From assembly GCA_963789535.1 (NCBI GenBank), contig CAWBKU010000005.1:930001-994000 (forward strand): 64,000 nucleotides of DNA. The letters run 5' to 3'. The notes under the pieces are model-generated. The model saw only the letters and a list, made by a program, of their open reading frames with translations, was not told where the DNA came from and did no database searches. Positions 1-9,304 of the stretch are shown piece after piece (position 1 is the first letter of the stretch; every line of letters starts with the position of its first letter). This DNA is from CAVXHQ01 sp963789535. GTDB lineage: Bacteria > Pseudomonadota > Alphaproteobacteria > Rhodobacterales > Rhodobacteraceae. A program made the translations under genes and the position numbers.

Positions 1-252
1 GTCCGCACCCTGAACCTGCCGTTCCGCGAGGCGCATCATATCACCGGCGCGCTGGTGGCGCTCGCCGAGGGCAGGGGCTGCGACCTGCCGGACCTGAGCC
101 TCGCCGACATGCAGGGCGTCCATGCCGCCATCACCCCGGCGGTGTTCGACGTGCTCGGGGTGGACAATTCCGTCGCGAGCCGCACCTCATACGGCGGCAC
201 GGCCCCTGCCGAAGTGCGCAAGCGAATCGCCGAGTGGAAGGAAGCACTATGA
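1..252 (+). CDS. argH: Argininosuccinate lyase, C-terminal end (partial)
   Basis: Last 83 residues of argininosuccinate lyase, which splits argininosuccinate into arginine and fumarate in cytosolic arginine synthesis. The reading frame is open from the first base, so the 5' end lies outside the window. The segment FREAHHITGALV followed by a short helical tail with SRTSYGGTAP is typical of the family's C-terminal domain. The stop codon overlaps the ATG of the next gene by four bases (ATGA), and argH followed by a small lipoprotein gene and lysA is a common proteobacterial order. Identity is confident from the motif and the neighbours. Confidence 0.93.
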   Translation, partial: VRTLNLPFREAHHITGALVALAEGRGCDLPDLSLADMQGVHAAITPAVFDVLGVDNSVASRTSYGGTAPAEVRKRIAEWKEAL

Positions 253-377
253 GAACCACATTGTTCGCCGGCCTGCTGACGCTGGCCGCCTGCGGTGCCG
301 ATGGCCCGCCGACGGTCCCGGCCCTCCCCGACTCGGCGGCCGCGCCGACGATCCTGCTGCCGCCACAGCCTTTCTGA
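249..377 (+). CDS. lptM: Small lipoprotein, LptM/YifL-like
   Basis: A 42-residue lipoprotein precursor: MRTTLFAGLLTLAACG gives a short signal with a perfect lipobox (LAAC, Cys at residue 15), then a Pro/Ala-rich tail ending TILLPPQPF. Small lipoproteins in exactly this place, upstream of lysA, belong to the LptM (YifL) family, which assists maturation of the LptD/E lipopolysaccharide translocon at the outer membrane. The start is translationally coupled to argH (ATGA). The assignment rests on size, lipobox and synteny rather than sequence depth, so function is inferred. Confidence 0.72.
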   Translation: MRTTLFAGLLTLAACGADGPPTVPALPDSAAAPTILLPPQPF

Positions 378-379
378 CG

Positions 380-703
380 ATGCGCTACGTCTATCTGGCC
401 CTCGCCGTCTGGGGCGCGATCCATCCGATGTACTGGTTCGTCACGTTCATGCGCGCCGAGGGCACCGGCCTGCCGGGCCTGATCGACGCGTGGTACGTAA
501 ACGCCTCGAGCACCGGCCTCGTCTGGGATCTGACCATCGCGGCGATCGCGCTGACCGTCTGGGTGCTGGCCGAAACCATACAGCGCCGCGACTGGCTGCG
601 CCTTCTGGCGATCCCGGCGACATTCGGCATCGGCGTCAGTTGCGGCCTGCCCCTCTATCTGTTCCTGCGGTCGCGCGCAGCGGGAGAATCTGGCGCGGGC
701 TGA
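380..703 (+). CDS. DUF2834-type small membrane protein
   Basis: A 107-residue integral membrane protein that starts two bases after the lipoprotein stop. It shows three likely membrane segments: near residues 2-22 (YVYLALAVWGAIHPMYWFVT), 50-70 (LTIAAIALTVWVLAE) and 78-100 (LLAIPATFGIGVSCGLPLYLFL), with a charged QRRDW turn between the last two. Length and the opening RYVYLALAVWGAIHP pattern fit DUF2834 proteins, whose role is unknown. It probably shares a transcript with argH, lptM and lysA. Confidence 0.72.
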   Translation: MRYVYLALAVWGAIHPMYWFVTFMRAEGTGLPGLIDAWYVNASSTGLVWDLTIAAIALTVWVLAETIQRRDWLRLLAIPATFGIGVSCGLPLYLFLRSRAAGESGAG

Positions 704-708
704 AACGT

Positions 709-740
709 CGGAGCCTCCGGCGGGAGGTATTTTCAGCAAG
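709..740 (+). repeat. Family A intergenic repeat copy
   Basis: Core GAGCCTCCGGCGGGAGGTAT followed by TTTC, just before lysA. The core GCCTCCGGCGGGAG recurs in this window near 14015-14051, 28728-28766 (inverted), 32852-32890 (inverted) and 44506-44535 (inverted), with a looser relative at 9198-9223. It is a short dispersed palindromic element; this copy sits 17 bases before the lysA start. Confidence 0.6.
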
Positions 741-756
741 GAAAAGCAGGGGCACC

Positions 757-2034
757 GTGGACCATTTTCTCTACCGGAACGGCGAACTGCATGCCGAGGA
801 CGTGCCGCTGCGCGACATCGCCGCGGCGGTGGGAACGCCGGTCTACGTCTATTCGACGGCGACGCTGCTGCGGCATTTCGCGCTCTTCGACGCGGCGCTG
901 GCGGGGATGCCGCACCTCGTGTGCTATGCGATGAAGGCGCTGAGCAACGTCGCGGTCCTCAAGGTGCTGGGCGATGCCGGTGCGGGCATGGATGTCGTCT
1001 CGGCAGGGGAATACCTGCGGGCGCGCGCGGCGGGGGTGCCGGGGGAAAGGATCGTGTTCTCGGGCGTCGGCAAGACCGGCGACGAGATGCGGCTGGCTCT
1101 CGAAGGCGGCATCCGGCAGTTCAACGTCGAGAGCGAGCCGGAGATGGCGATGCTCGACGCCGTGGCACGGGAACTCGGGGTGGTCGCACCGATCACGATC
1201 CGGGTGAACCCGGACGTCGATGCCAGGACCCATGCGAAGATCGCGACGGGCAAATCCGAGAACAAGTTCGGCATTCCGATCGCGCGGGCGCGCGCGGTCT
1301 ATGCGCTGGCCGCCCGGCTGCCGGGTCTGCGGGTCGTCGGGATCGACGTGCACATCGGCTCGCAACTCACCGATCTGGCGCCCTTCGAGGCGGCGTTCCG
1401 CAAGGTGGCGGACCTGACCGGGGTGCTGCGCGCCGACGGCCACGACATCCGGCGCCTCGATCTCGGCGGCGGCCTCGGCATCCCCTATGTGCAGACGAAC
1501 GCCGCGCCGCCATTGCCGAGCGACTTCGGCGACCTGATCCGCCGCACCGTGGGGCATCTGGACTGCGAGATCGAGATCGAGCCGGGGCGCCTTATCGCGG
1601 GCAATGCCGGGATATTGCTGTCGAGGGTCATCTACAACAAATCCGGCGAGGGCCGCGATTTCCTCATCCTCGACGCCGCGATGAACGACCTCATCCGCCC
1701 GGCGATGTACGACGCGCACCACGACATCGTGCCGCTGATCGAGCCGGCGCCGGGCACAGCGCAGGCGCCCGTCGACATCGTCGGGCCGGTCTGCGAATCG
1801 GGCGACACCTTTGCCCGTCGGCGCGACATGCCGCCCTTGGCCGACGGCGATCTCGTCGCGTTCCGCTCGGCGGGCGCCTACGGCGCGGTGATGGCGAGCG
1901 AATACAACTCGCGCCCCCTGATCCCCGAGGTGCTGGTGAACGGGGATCAATTCGCGGTTATCCGCCGCCGTCCCACCTATGAAGAGATGATTTCGCGCGA
2001 TATCCTTCCATCCTGGGCCCAGACCGCTAGATAA
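757..2034 (+). CDS. lysA: Diaminopimelate decarboxylase
   Basis: PLP-dependent decarboxylation of meso-diaminopimelate to L-lysine, the last step of lysine synthesis. The 425-residue length is normal. CYAMKALSN carries the Schiff-base lysine (about K60), HIGSQL (near 199) and the GGGLGIPY segment belong to the PLP-binding barrel, and CESGD (Cys near 346) is the active-site contribution from the partner subunit. The frame is open far upstream, but VDHFLYRNGELHAED is the family N-terminus, so the GTG at 757 with an AGCAGGGG ribosome site is chosen. It follows the lptM-type gene, as in many proteobacteria. Confidence 0.95.
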   Translation: MDHFLYRNGELHAEDVPLRDIAAAVGTPVYVYSTATLLRHFALFDAALAGMPHLVCYAMKALSNVAVLKVLGDAGAGMDVVSAGEYLRARAAGVPGERIVFSGVGKTGDEMRLALEGGIRQFNVESEPEMAMLDAVARELGVVAPITIRVNPDVDARTHAKIATGKSENKFGIPIARARAVYALAARLPGLRVVGIDVHIGSQLTDLAPFEAAFRKVADLTGVLRADGHDIRRLDLGGGLGIPYVQTNAAPPLPSDFGDLIRRTVGHLDCEIEIEPGRLIAGNAGILLSRVIYNKSGEGRDFLILDAAMNDLIRPAMYDAHHDIVPLIEPAPGTAQAPVDIVGPVCESGDTFARRRDMPPLADGDLVAFRSAGAYGAVMASEYNSRPLIPEVLVNGDQFAVIRRRPTYEEMISRDILPSWAQTAR

Positions 2035-2084
2035 GCCGGGTAAAGAAGCGCACAAAGACCCAAGGCCCGACAGGAGACGTTCCG

Positions 2085-4816
2085 CTGCAACCGCTGACTG
2101 CCCGCCCAAAGGACGAGCTGCCCCACCTCGCGTGGCCGGTTCGGCTGACCCGTGCGGGCATGATCGCCGAGCAGGCGGTGCGGGCGTTCTGGCCGCTCTG
2201 GACCGTGGTGGCGCTGACGTTGGCGCCGTTGCTCATGGGCTGGCACGAGAGCGCGACGCTCGAGGTGCTGTGGGCCTCCGGCGTGGTCGCGGCCCTCGCG
2301 GGCCTCGGCGCGCTGGTCTGGGGTCTGCGGCGGTTCCGCCTGCCGACCCGCGCCGAGGCGGTGGCCCGCGTCGACGCGAGCCTGCCGGGGCGACCCATCG
2401 CGGCCGTTGCCGACACCATCGCGATCGGCTCGTCCGATCCCGCCTCGCAGGCCGTCTGGCGCGCGCACCTCGCCCGGATGGAGGCGCGGACCCGCGCCGC
2501 CCGCGCGGTGCAGCCCGATCTGCGGGTCTCGGCGCGCGATCCCTATGGCACGCGCTTCGTGGCGCTGCTCTTCCTCGTCGTGGCGCTGCTCTTCGGCTCG
2601 CTCTGGCGGGTAACGGCGGCCCCGGTCACGGTGCGACGCCAGAGGGTCTGGCGCTGGCGACCGGCCCGGTCTGGGAGGGCTGGATCGAGCCGCCGGGCTA
2701 TACCGGCAAGCCGTCGCTCTACCTCGCCGACGTGCCGCCCGGCGCCCTCGACGTGCCCGAGGGCAGTCGCGTGACGCTGCGCCTTTACGGCGACGTCGGT
2801 GCGCTGCGGGTCGACGAGACGGTGTCGGGGCGGACGGCGGACGTCGGCGCTGCCTCGGACGCCGAGCAGGCGTTCGACATCACCCAGTCCGGGCGCCTTG
2901 CCATCGTCGGCGGGGACCGGACCGAATGGCAGATCCGGGTCTTGCCCGATGCCCCGCCCACGGTCGAGGTGACGGGCGAGGCGGAATCGGACGCGCGCGG
3001 CGAGTTCACGCTGCCGTTCACCGCCGCCGACGATTTCGCCGTGGCCTCGGGGCAGGCGGTCATCGCCCTCGACATGGACGCGATGAACCGCACCCACGGC
3101 CTCGCCACGGCGCCCGATCCGCGCGAGCCGCTGATCGTGGACCTGCCGATGCCGTTCTCGGGCAACAGGGCCGCGGTCGAGGACATCCTCGTCGACGACT
3201 TCTCGCAGCACCCCTTCGCCAACCTGCCCGTCACCCTCACGCTGACCGTCACCGACGCCATCGGCCAGACCGGCAGCACCGCGCCCGTGGCGATGACCCT
3301 GCCCGCCCGCCGGTTCTTTCAACCCGTCGCCCGCGCCGTGATCGAGCAGCGGCGCGATCTGCTCTGGTCGCTGGACAACGGCGCCCGGGTGCTGGGCATC
3401 CTGCGGGCCGTCGCCTACCGGCCCGAGGATCTGTTCACCTCCGAAACCAGCTATCTGCGCCTGAACGTCACGCTGCGGACCCTCGCGGCGAGCCTGAACA
3501 GCGATGCGGGCCTGACGCCCGAGGTCCGCGACGAGGTGGCACAGGCGCTCTGGGATCTGGCGATCCAGCTCGAGGAGGGGTCGCTCGCCGATGCCCGCGC
3601 GCGCCTGGAGCGGGCGCAGGAGCGGCTGGCCGAGGCGATGCGCAACGGCGCCACCGACGAGGAGATCGCCGAGTTGATGCAGGAGCTGCGCGAGGCGACC
3701 GAGGCCTACATGCAGATGCTCGCCGACGAGACCGAGTTCAGCGACAATATCGACGAGCCCAACAGCGGCGAGCAGGGCGACACCATCAGCCAGAGCGAGA
3801 TCGACGCCCTGATGGACCGAATTCAGGAGCTGATGGAAGAGGGCCGGATGGCCGAGGCCCAGGAGCTTATGGACCAGCTCAACGAGATGATGGAGAACAT
3901 GCAGATCGTGCAGGGCCAGCCCGGCGAGGGTGGACCGCGCACACCGGGGCAGCAGTCGATGCAGGATTTGCAGGACCAGTTGCGCGAGCAGCAGGAACTG
4001 TCGGACGATGCGTTCCGCGAGTTGCAGGAGCAGTTCGGCGATCCGGGCCAGCAACCGGGCCAGCAGCCGCAGGGACAGCAGCCGGGCCAGCAGCCGGGCC
4101 AGCAGGGCGAACCCGGCGGGCCGGGCAGCGATCCGGGCCAGACCCTCGGGCCGGGCGCCGAGGAGGGCACCGACCAGCGCCCGCAGGGGCAGGCGGGGCA
4201 GGGCACCAGCCCGGGCGACGACCCGACCGGCACGGGCCAGCAGAACGATCTCGGCCCGGGTGGCGAGGGTGCGGGCGATCAGGGCGACCAGTTTCCGCCG
4301 GGCGCCGGGCGCAGCCTCGCCGAGCGGCAGGAGGATCTGCGGCGTCAGCTCGAACGGTTGCAGGGCGACCTGCCCGCCCTGTCGGGCGACGAGGCCGAGG
4401 TCGCGCGCCGCGCCCTCGAGGATGCTGAACGCGCCATGGACGAGGCCGAAGAGGCGTTGCGCGGCAACGATCTGGCCGAGGCGATCGACCGGCAGGCAGA
4501 GGCCCTCGAGGCGCTCCGCGAGAGCATGCGCAGCCTTGGCCGCGCGCTGGCCGAGAACGAACAGGATCCCAACGACGACCCGAGCCGCGCCGACGGCGGC
4601 ACCGCCGAGGGCCGCGTCGACCCCGACCGCCGCGATCCGCTGGGCCGCGACATGGGCAATACCGGGCAATACGGCACCGACGAGAACATGTTGCAGGGCG
4701 GCGACGTCTATCGCCGGGCCGAAGAGCTCCTCGACGAGATCCGCCGCCGCGCCGCCGAGCAGGAACGCCAGTCCGACGAGCGCGACTACCTGCGCCGGTT
4801 GCTCGACCGGTTCTGA
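2085..4816 (+). CDS. TIGR02302/DUF4175 membrane protein (frameshifted)
   Basis: Large alphaproteobacterial protein of unknown function, about 910 residues once a one-base frameshift near 2624 is repaired. The N-terminal part (RAFWPLWT, two membrane segments, then SLWRVTAAP) is read in one frame and the rest (WEGWIEPPGYTGKPSLYLAD onward) in another; a G appears to be missing in CCCCGG. The C-terminal third is helical and Glu/Gln-rich, includes a low-complexity PGQQPGQQ region around 4045-4200, and ends LRRLLDRF. No ATG or GTG precedes 2160 in frame, while an AGGAGA at 2072 precedes a CTG at 2085, so the start is uncertain; ATG 2160 would cut into the conserved LTRAG segment. Probably an envelope protein. 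Confidence 0.82.
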
Positions 4817-4856
4817 CGCCCCATTCCTTGCGACCCGGCTCTTTGCGCCCGGCGGA

Positions 4857-5954
4857 TCAGTTGCCGGTTTCGACCTCGGGCGCATCCGGGGCCTCGAGCG
4901 TATCGAGAACCTCCGGCGCATCGGGTGCCGCTTCTGGCGTCGCGGCCTCGTCCGATGCCCTCAGTGCCTGCACCTGCCCCGACAGCCACAGACGCCCGCC
5001 GTCCACCGTCTCGACATAGGCATCGAGCGCCGGTTTCGCCTGCGGCACGGCGGCCGAGATGCGCGGCGCGAGGACATAGAGCAGCGCCAGCACCACGAAG
5101 ATCAGCGTCACCACGAAGAAACCGAAGCGGAACCCGCGCCGGTTGCGCTCGGCCACGACCTCGGGTTCGGGCTCCAGCGCCTCTGCCGCCGCCCGTTCCG
5201 AGGTGGACCGCAGGGAGGAGGAGATCTCCTCGATGTCGGGCAGCAGATCGCTGCGCGACCCCGAGGTCGCCGTGACCGGGGCAGAGGTGGTCGGCGCCTG
5301 CTCGCCCCGGATCCGCGCCATCCGGCGACGCGATTCCTCGGCGAGTTGTTCGTCGCGGTCGAGCGGCCGGTCGAGGTCGAGGTCGGGCTGGCTCTCCATC
5401 GGGGTGCCTGCCGCGCCGCGCCGGGCAGCCTCCTCGCGGGCGGCCTCTTCGCGCAGGATCTCAGCCACGGTCGGCGAGAGCGGCTGGCGCACCGGAGTCC
5501 GGGCGCTGACGGCGGCGGCGTTCGTTGCCGCCTCGGCGGCGGGCACGGTCGGCGCGGTATCCTTCGACAGGGTGATCCCGGAAACGAGGTTCGACACCGC
5601 GGCGAGGGTCGCGGCGGCCTCGGAAACAGCGGGCGCATCGGGGGTGTCGGCGTCCTCGGTCGGATCGTCCGCGTCGCCTGCCCCGCCGCCTGCCCCGTCG
5701 GCGCTCTTCTCCGCCCCGGCGGTATCCCGGTCCTCGTCCGTGACCGGCGCATCGGCCAAAGCATCGTCCGGCATATCGTCCGGGGCATCGTCCGGCATCA
5801 CCCCGTCTGCAACGGCCTCGGCCGCCACCGACCCACCGGGCAACTCGAGCCAGGTGTGGGCGCAGTTCGAACATTGCACATCGCGACCGCCCGCCGGAAT
5901 GGCGTCGTCGGGCACCTCGTATTGCGCCCCGCAGTTCGGACAGATCAGCCGCAT
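4857..5954 (-). CDS. MJ0042-type zinc-ribbon membrane protein
   Basis: A 365-residue protein beginning MRLICPNCGAQYEVPDDAIP, with a second CSNC pair about 20 residues later: the MJ0042 zinc ribbon typical of alphaproteobacterial proteins encoded next to ftsE. A long acidic, Ala-rich, probably disordered region follows, then one membrane segment near residues 280-300 (FFVVTLIFVVLALLYVL) and a short C-terminal domain. The layout suggests a cytoplasmic zinc ribbon on a long linker anchored in the membrane. Start 5954 is chosen because the ribbon begins there; the frame stays open upstream without meaning. It is divergent from ftsE. Function unknown. Confidence 0.82.
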   Translation of the reverse strand: MRLICPNCGAQYEVPDDAIPAGGRDVQCSNCAHTWLELPGGSVAAEAVADGVMPDDAPDDMPDDALADAPVTDEDRDTAGAEKSADGAGGGAGDADDPTEDADTPDAPAVSEAAATLAAVSNLVSGITLSKDTAPTVPAAEAATNAAAVSARTPVRQPLSPTVAEILREEAAREEAARRGAAGTPMESQPDLDLDRPLDRDEQLAEESRRRMARIRGEQAPTTSAPVTATSGSRSDLLPDIEEISSSLRSTSERAAAEALEPEPEVVAERNRRGFRFGFFVVTLIFVVLALLYVLAPRISAAVPQAKPALDAYVETVDGGRLWLSGQVQALRASDEAATPEAAPDAPEVLDTLEAPDAPEVETGN

Positions 5955-6192
5955 GTCGATGCTTTCCCGTTTCCGTCCCCCACGGGCCGGTGGTCGGTCG
6001 ACATCCGACGGACCTGCGCCAGCGGCGGTATTTTCCCACTCACACCGGACAATCGCAGGATTTTCGCCCGATTTGCAACCTTTCGCACCCCCGCGATTGA
6101 ATACGGGCGCCGATTTGGGCAAAAGGGCCGCATCCGGCGCGCAGTTCGGCGGGGGCGGCCTCTCGTCGTCGGCCACGGGGGGAGAGACACAG

Positions 6193-6867
6193 GTGATCGA
6201 GCTGCGCAACGTGGCCTATTCCTATGGCGGGGCAGAGTTGTTCTCGGACGTCTCGCTCGGCCTTGCACCCGGCACGTTCCAGTTCCTCACCGGCCCCTCG
6301 GGCGCGGGCAAGACCACCCTGCTGAAGCTGTGTTACGGCGCGCTGACCGCGACGGCAGGGGATGTGACGCTGTTCGGCGAGGATGCGCGCACGATGGGCC
6401 GCGACGCCGTGGCACTGGCGCGGCGGCGGATCGGCGTCGTGCATCAGGACTGCCAGTTCCTCGACCACCTGCCGCTCGCCGAGAATGTCGCCCTGCCGCT
6501 CGCCGCCTCGGGCCGCAGCGCCGAGGCCGCCGAGAACCTGCCGGGCCTGCTCGCCTGGGTCGGCCTGACGAAGCAGGCCGCGCAACTGCCGCCGCAGCTT
6601 TCGGGCGGAGAGCGTCAGCGCGCGGCCCTCGCGCGCGCCGTCATCATGTCGCCCGACGTGGTCATCGCCGACGAGCCCACCGGCAACGTCGACTGGGAGA
6701 TGTCGCAGCGCCTGCTGACGCTCCTCGTCGAGCTGAACCGCATGGGCAAGGCGGTGCTGGTGGCAACCCACGACCTGCAACTGATCCGCGCCGCGAAAAG
6801 CCAGGTGCAGACCCGGGTGCTGCGCCTCAAGGACCGCAAGTTGCAGGCCGCCGGGGCCGACCTGTGA
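6193..6867 (+). CDS. ftsE: Cell division ATP-binding protein FtsE
   Basis: ATPase of the FtsEX complex, which couples divisome assembly to activation of septal peptidoglycan hydrolases at the inner membrane. All ABC motifs are present in 224 residues: Walker A GPSGAGKTT (34-42), signature LSGGERQRAALARA (from 136) and Walker B VVIADEPT (from 156), then the switch histidine in ATHD. The GTG at 6193 follows a GGAGAG site and matches the family start IELRNVAYSY. The stop overlaps the GTG of ftsX (GTGA), so the two are translationally coupled. Confidence 0.95.
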   Translation: MIELRNVAYSYGGAELFSDVSLGLAPGTFQFLTGPSGAGKTTLLKLCYGALTATAGDVTLFGEDARTMGRDAVALARRRIGVVHQDCQFLDHLPLAENVALPLAASGRSAEAAENLPGLLAWVGLTKQAAQLPPQLSGGERQRAALARAVIMSPDVVIADEPTGNVDWEMSQRLLTLLVELNRMGKAVLVATHDLQLIRAAKSQVQTRVLRLKDRKLQAAGADL

Positions 6868-7781
6868 ACCGCGCCTTGCGCGATCTGCCCGCCCGTGCCT
6901 TTGCCCTCGCCAAGGGCGACCCGCAGGCCGACCGCGTCGTGCCGCCGACTGGTTTCACCGCCTGGCTGACGCTGTTCACCTCCGGTTCCATGGCCTTTCT
7001 CGCCGTCTTCGCCCTCGCCCTGTCGCTCGCCACCGGGCGCCTCGCCGAACGCTGGGGCAGCGAGCTTGCCCGCACCTCGACGCTGCGGATCTCCGCCCCC
7101 GTGGACCAGATGGCCGCCCAGACCGCCGCCGCGATCCGCGTCCTGCAAACGACGCCCGGCGTCGCCGAGGCGCGCGCCCTGACGCCTGACGAGCAGCGCG
7201 CGCTCCTCGAGCCGTGGTTCGGCCCCGACCTGCCGATCGAGAGTCTCGCGATCCCCAACATGATCGAGATCATCGAGGCGGGCGACGGCTATGATCCGAC
7301 CGGCCTGCGTGCCCGCCTCGCGGCGGAAGCGCCCGGTGCCGTGCTCGACGACCACACCCAATGGCGCGCGCCGCTGATCGACGCGGCGGCGCGCCTGCGC
7401 GGTCTGGGGCTGGTGGCGATCCTGTTGATCTTCGCCTCGACGGCGGCGATGATAACCCTCGCGGCACAGGCGGCACTGGCGGCGAACGCGCAGGTGATCT
7501 CGGTCCTGCGCCTCGTCGGCGCCCGCGACGTCTATATCGCCCGCGCCTTCGTGCGCCGGTTCACCGTGCGGGCGCTGGCCGGTTCGGCGCTGGGCGCGCT
7601 CGCGGGAACGATCGCCGTGGCGCTGCTCCCCTCCACCGACATCGCGGGCGGGTTCCTGACCGGCCTCGGGTTTCAGGGGGCCGGCTGGCTCTGGCCCCTC
7701 GTCATCCCGCCGCTCGCCGGCCTGACCGCCTTCGTCGCCACCCGCGCCGCCGCCCTGCGCACCCTGAACGCCCTCTCCTGA
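6864..7781 (+). CDS. ftsX: Cell division protein FtsX
   Basis: Membrane partner of FtsE, 305 residues. A cytoplasmic N-terminus (to about 28) is followed by a first membrane segment near 30-52 (SGSMAFLAVFALALSLATG), a periplasmic domain of about 120 residues, and three C-terminal segments (GLVAILLIFASTAAMITLA, ALAGSALGALAGTIAVALL, and one near 270-290). This four-helix layout with a periplasmic loop is that of FtsX, where the loop docks hydrolase activators. The GTG start overlaps the ftsE stop. Confidence 0.93.
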   Translation: MNRALRDLPARAFALAKGDPQADRVVPPTGFTAWLTLFTSGSMAFLAVFALALSLATGRLAERWGSELARTSTLRISAPVDQMAAQTAAAIRVLQTTPGVAEARALTPDEQRALLEPWFGPDLPIESLAIPNMIEIIEAGDGYDPTGLRARLAAEAPGAVLDDHTQWRAPLIDAAARLRGLGLVAILLIFASTAAMITLAAQAALAANAQVISVLRLVGARDVYIARAFVRRFTVRALAGSALGALAGTIAVALLPSTDIAGGFLTGLGFQGAGWLWPLVIPPLAGLTAFVATRAAALRTLNALS

Positions 7782-7801
7782 ACCCCGGATCGGAACCGCC
7801 C

Positions 7802-8548
7802 ATGGCCTATGCGATACAATGGCTCCGCTCGCTGATCTTCAGCGGGCTGATCTATGCCGCGATGCTCGGCGTCGGCCTGTTCTACCTGCCGTGGGCGCTG
7901 TGGTCGCCCGCGGGGGCGGTCGCGGCCTGCCACCGCTGGTGCGCGATGGTGCGCTGGCTGGCGCATCACGTCGTCGGCCTGCGGACCGAGGTGCGCGGGA
8001 CGCCGCCCGAGGACGAGGTGATGGTGGCCGCCAAACACCAGTCCTTCCTCGACATCGTGATGATCTACGGCGCCGTCCCGCGCGGCAAGTTCATCATGAA
8101 ACGCCTGCTGATGTATGCCCCGATCCTCGGCCTCTACGCCCTCCGGGTCGGCTGTGTGCCGGTGAACCGGGGCAAGCGGGCACAGGCGATCAAGAAGATG
8201 ATCGCCGACGTGACGGCGGGCCGTGCCGAACCCGGCCAGCTCATCATCTATCCGCAGGGCACCCGCGTCGCCCCCGGCGTGCCGCGCCCCTACAAGACCG
8301 GAACCGGTGCCCTCTACCGCGAACTCGCGCAGGACTGCGTGCCCGTCGCGGTCAACGTCGGCGTGTTCTGGCCGCGCCGCGGCATCTACCGCCGCCCCGG
8401 CCTCGCCGTGGTCGAGTTCCTGCCCCGCATCCCGCAGGGCCTGACGACCGCCGAATTCATGACCCGCCTCGAGGCCGAGGTCGAGGCCGCGTCGAACCTG
8501 CTGATGGCCGAAGCGGGGTTCCCCGTGGCGGTGCAGAGCGCGCCATGA
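7802..8548 (+). CDS. plsC: 1-acyl-sn-glycerol-3-phosphate acyltransferase
   Basis: Acylates lysophosphatidic acid to phosphatidic acid in phospholipid synthesis at the inner membrane face. The 248-residue protein has an N-terminal membrane segment (residues 10-35), the catalytic HQSFLD box (H79-D84; HX4D), a GKFIMKR block, and PQGTR near 151-155, the family's EGTR motif with Gln for Glu. It follows ftsX after 20 bases and overlaps the next gene by four bases, so it probably belongs to the same transcription unit. Confidence 0.92.
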   Translation: MAYAIQWLRSLIFSGLIYAAMLGVGLFYLPWALWSPAGAVAACHRWCAMVRWLAHHVVGLRTEVRGTPPEDEVMVAAKHQSFLDIVMIYGAVPRGKFIMKRLLMYAPILGLYALRVGCVPVNRGKRAQAIKKMIADVTAGRAEPGQLIIYPQGTRVAPGVPRPYKTGTGALYRELAQDCVPVAVNVGVFWPRRGIYRRPGLAVVEFLPRIPQGLTTAEFMTRLEAEVEAASNLLMAEAGFPVAVQSAP

Positions 8549-9176
8549 CCCCGCAAGCCCGACCCCCGGCTGGATCACCGACATCCCCGCCCTCGAGGCG
8601 CTCTACGGCACCCCGGGCGAGGCGTCCCTCGTCAAGGTCGCGGACCGCCTCACGCCGCTCTACCGCCAATGGATCATGGCCGCACGGTTCTGCGTCCTCA
8701 CGACCATCGGCCCCGACGGCACCGACGGAAGTCCGCGCGGCGACGACGGCCCGGTGGTTCTCGAACACGACCCCCGGACCCTGCTGATGCCCGACTGGCG
8801 CGGCAACAACCGCATCGATTCGCTGCGCAACATCGTCCGCGACGGGCGCGTCAGCCTGATGTTCATGGTCCCCGGCTCCGCCAACGTGGTCCGGGTGAAC
8901 GGGACCGCGCGGCTGACCGCCGACCCGGCGCTCTCCGACCGCTTCCGGCGCCCCGCCAAGGGCGAGGCCCTGCCGCGCACCGTGATCGTGATCGCCATCG
9001 CCGAGGTCTACAGCCAATGCGCCCGCGCCCTGCTGCGGTCGCGGCTGTGGAACGGCGCGGACGAGAGTGCGGGCCTGCCCTCGGTCGGCGACATCCTGGC
9101 CGAGATGAAGGCGGGCTTCGACGGCGCGGCCTATGACGCCGATTGGCCCACCCGCGCCGCCACGACGATGTGGTGA
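8545..9176 (+). CDS. Pyridoxamine 5'-phosphate oxidase-fold protein (frameshifted)
   Basis: About 210 residues after repair, of the MSMEG_1061-like flavin-binding split-barrel type. From WITDIPALEALYGTP onward the protein is intact: RQWIMAARFCVLTTIGPDG, DWRGNNRIDSLRNIV, VNGTARLT, and PRTVIVIAIAEVYSQCARAL. No start codon is available in that frame upstream, whereas ATG 8545 (overlapping the plsC stop, ATGA) reads MTPQARP in another frame; one missing C in the run at 8563-8567 joins the two. Such proteins bind FMN or related cofactors, but the substrate is unknown. Confidence 0.78.
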
Positions 9177-9273
9177 CGCCTGGTTGCCTTAGTCTGAAAC
9201 TACCTCCCGCCCGAGGCTCCGGCGCCGCAAGGGACGCGTCGCCGGACAGAAGGCGCGCCGCCGCCACGACCCC

Positions 9274-9299
9274 GTAGGATGGGGTTTCACCCCATCGTC
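9274..9299. repeat. Family B palindromic repeat copy
   Basis: GTAGGATGGGGTTTCACCCC followed by ATCGTC lies between convergent genes. The arms GATGGGG and CCCCATC form a stem. Related copies are at 17251-17273, 42056-42077 and, as a pair, 44408-44466. It may serve as a transcription end for the two flanking genes; a looser family A element (9198-9223) lies just upstream. Confidence 0.65.
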
Positions 9300-9304
9300 G
9301 CCCC

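Noticed and set aside
2543..4921. Long minus-strand open frame (792 codons) opposite the TIGR02302 gene
   Set aside because: Its product is repetitive Leu/Ala/Arg-rich sequence without domains, the expected shadow of a GC-rich, Glu/Gln-rich coding strand.
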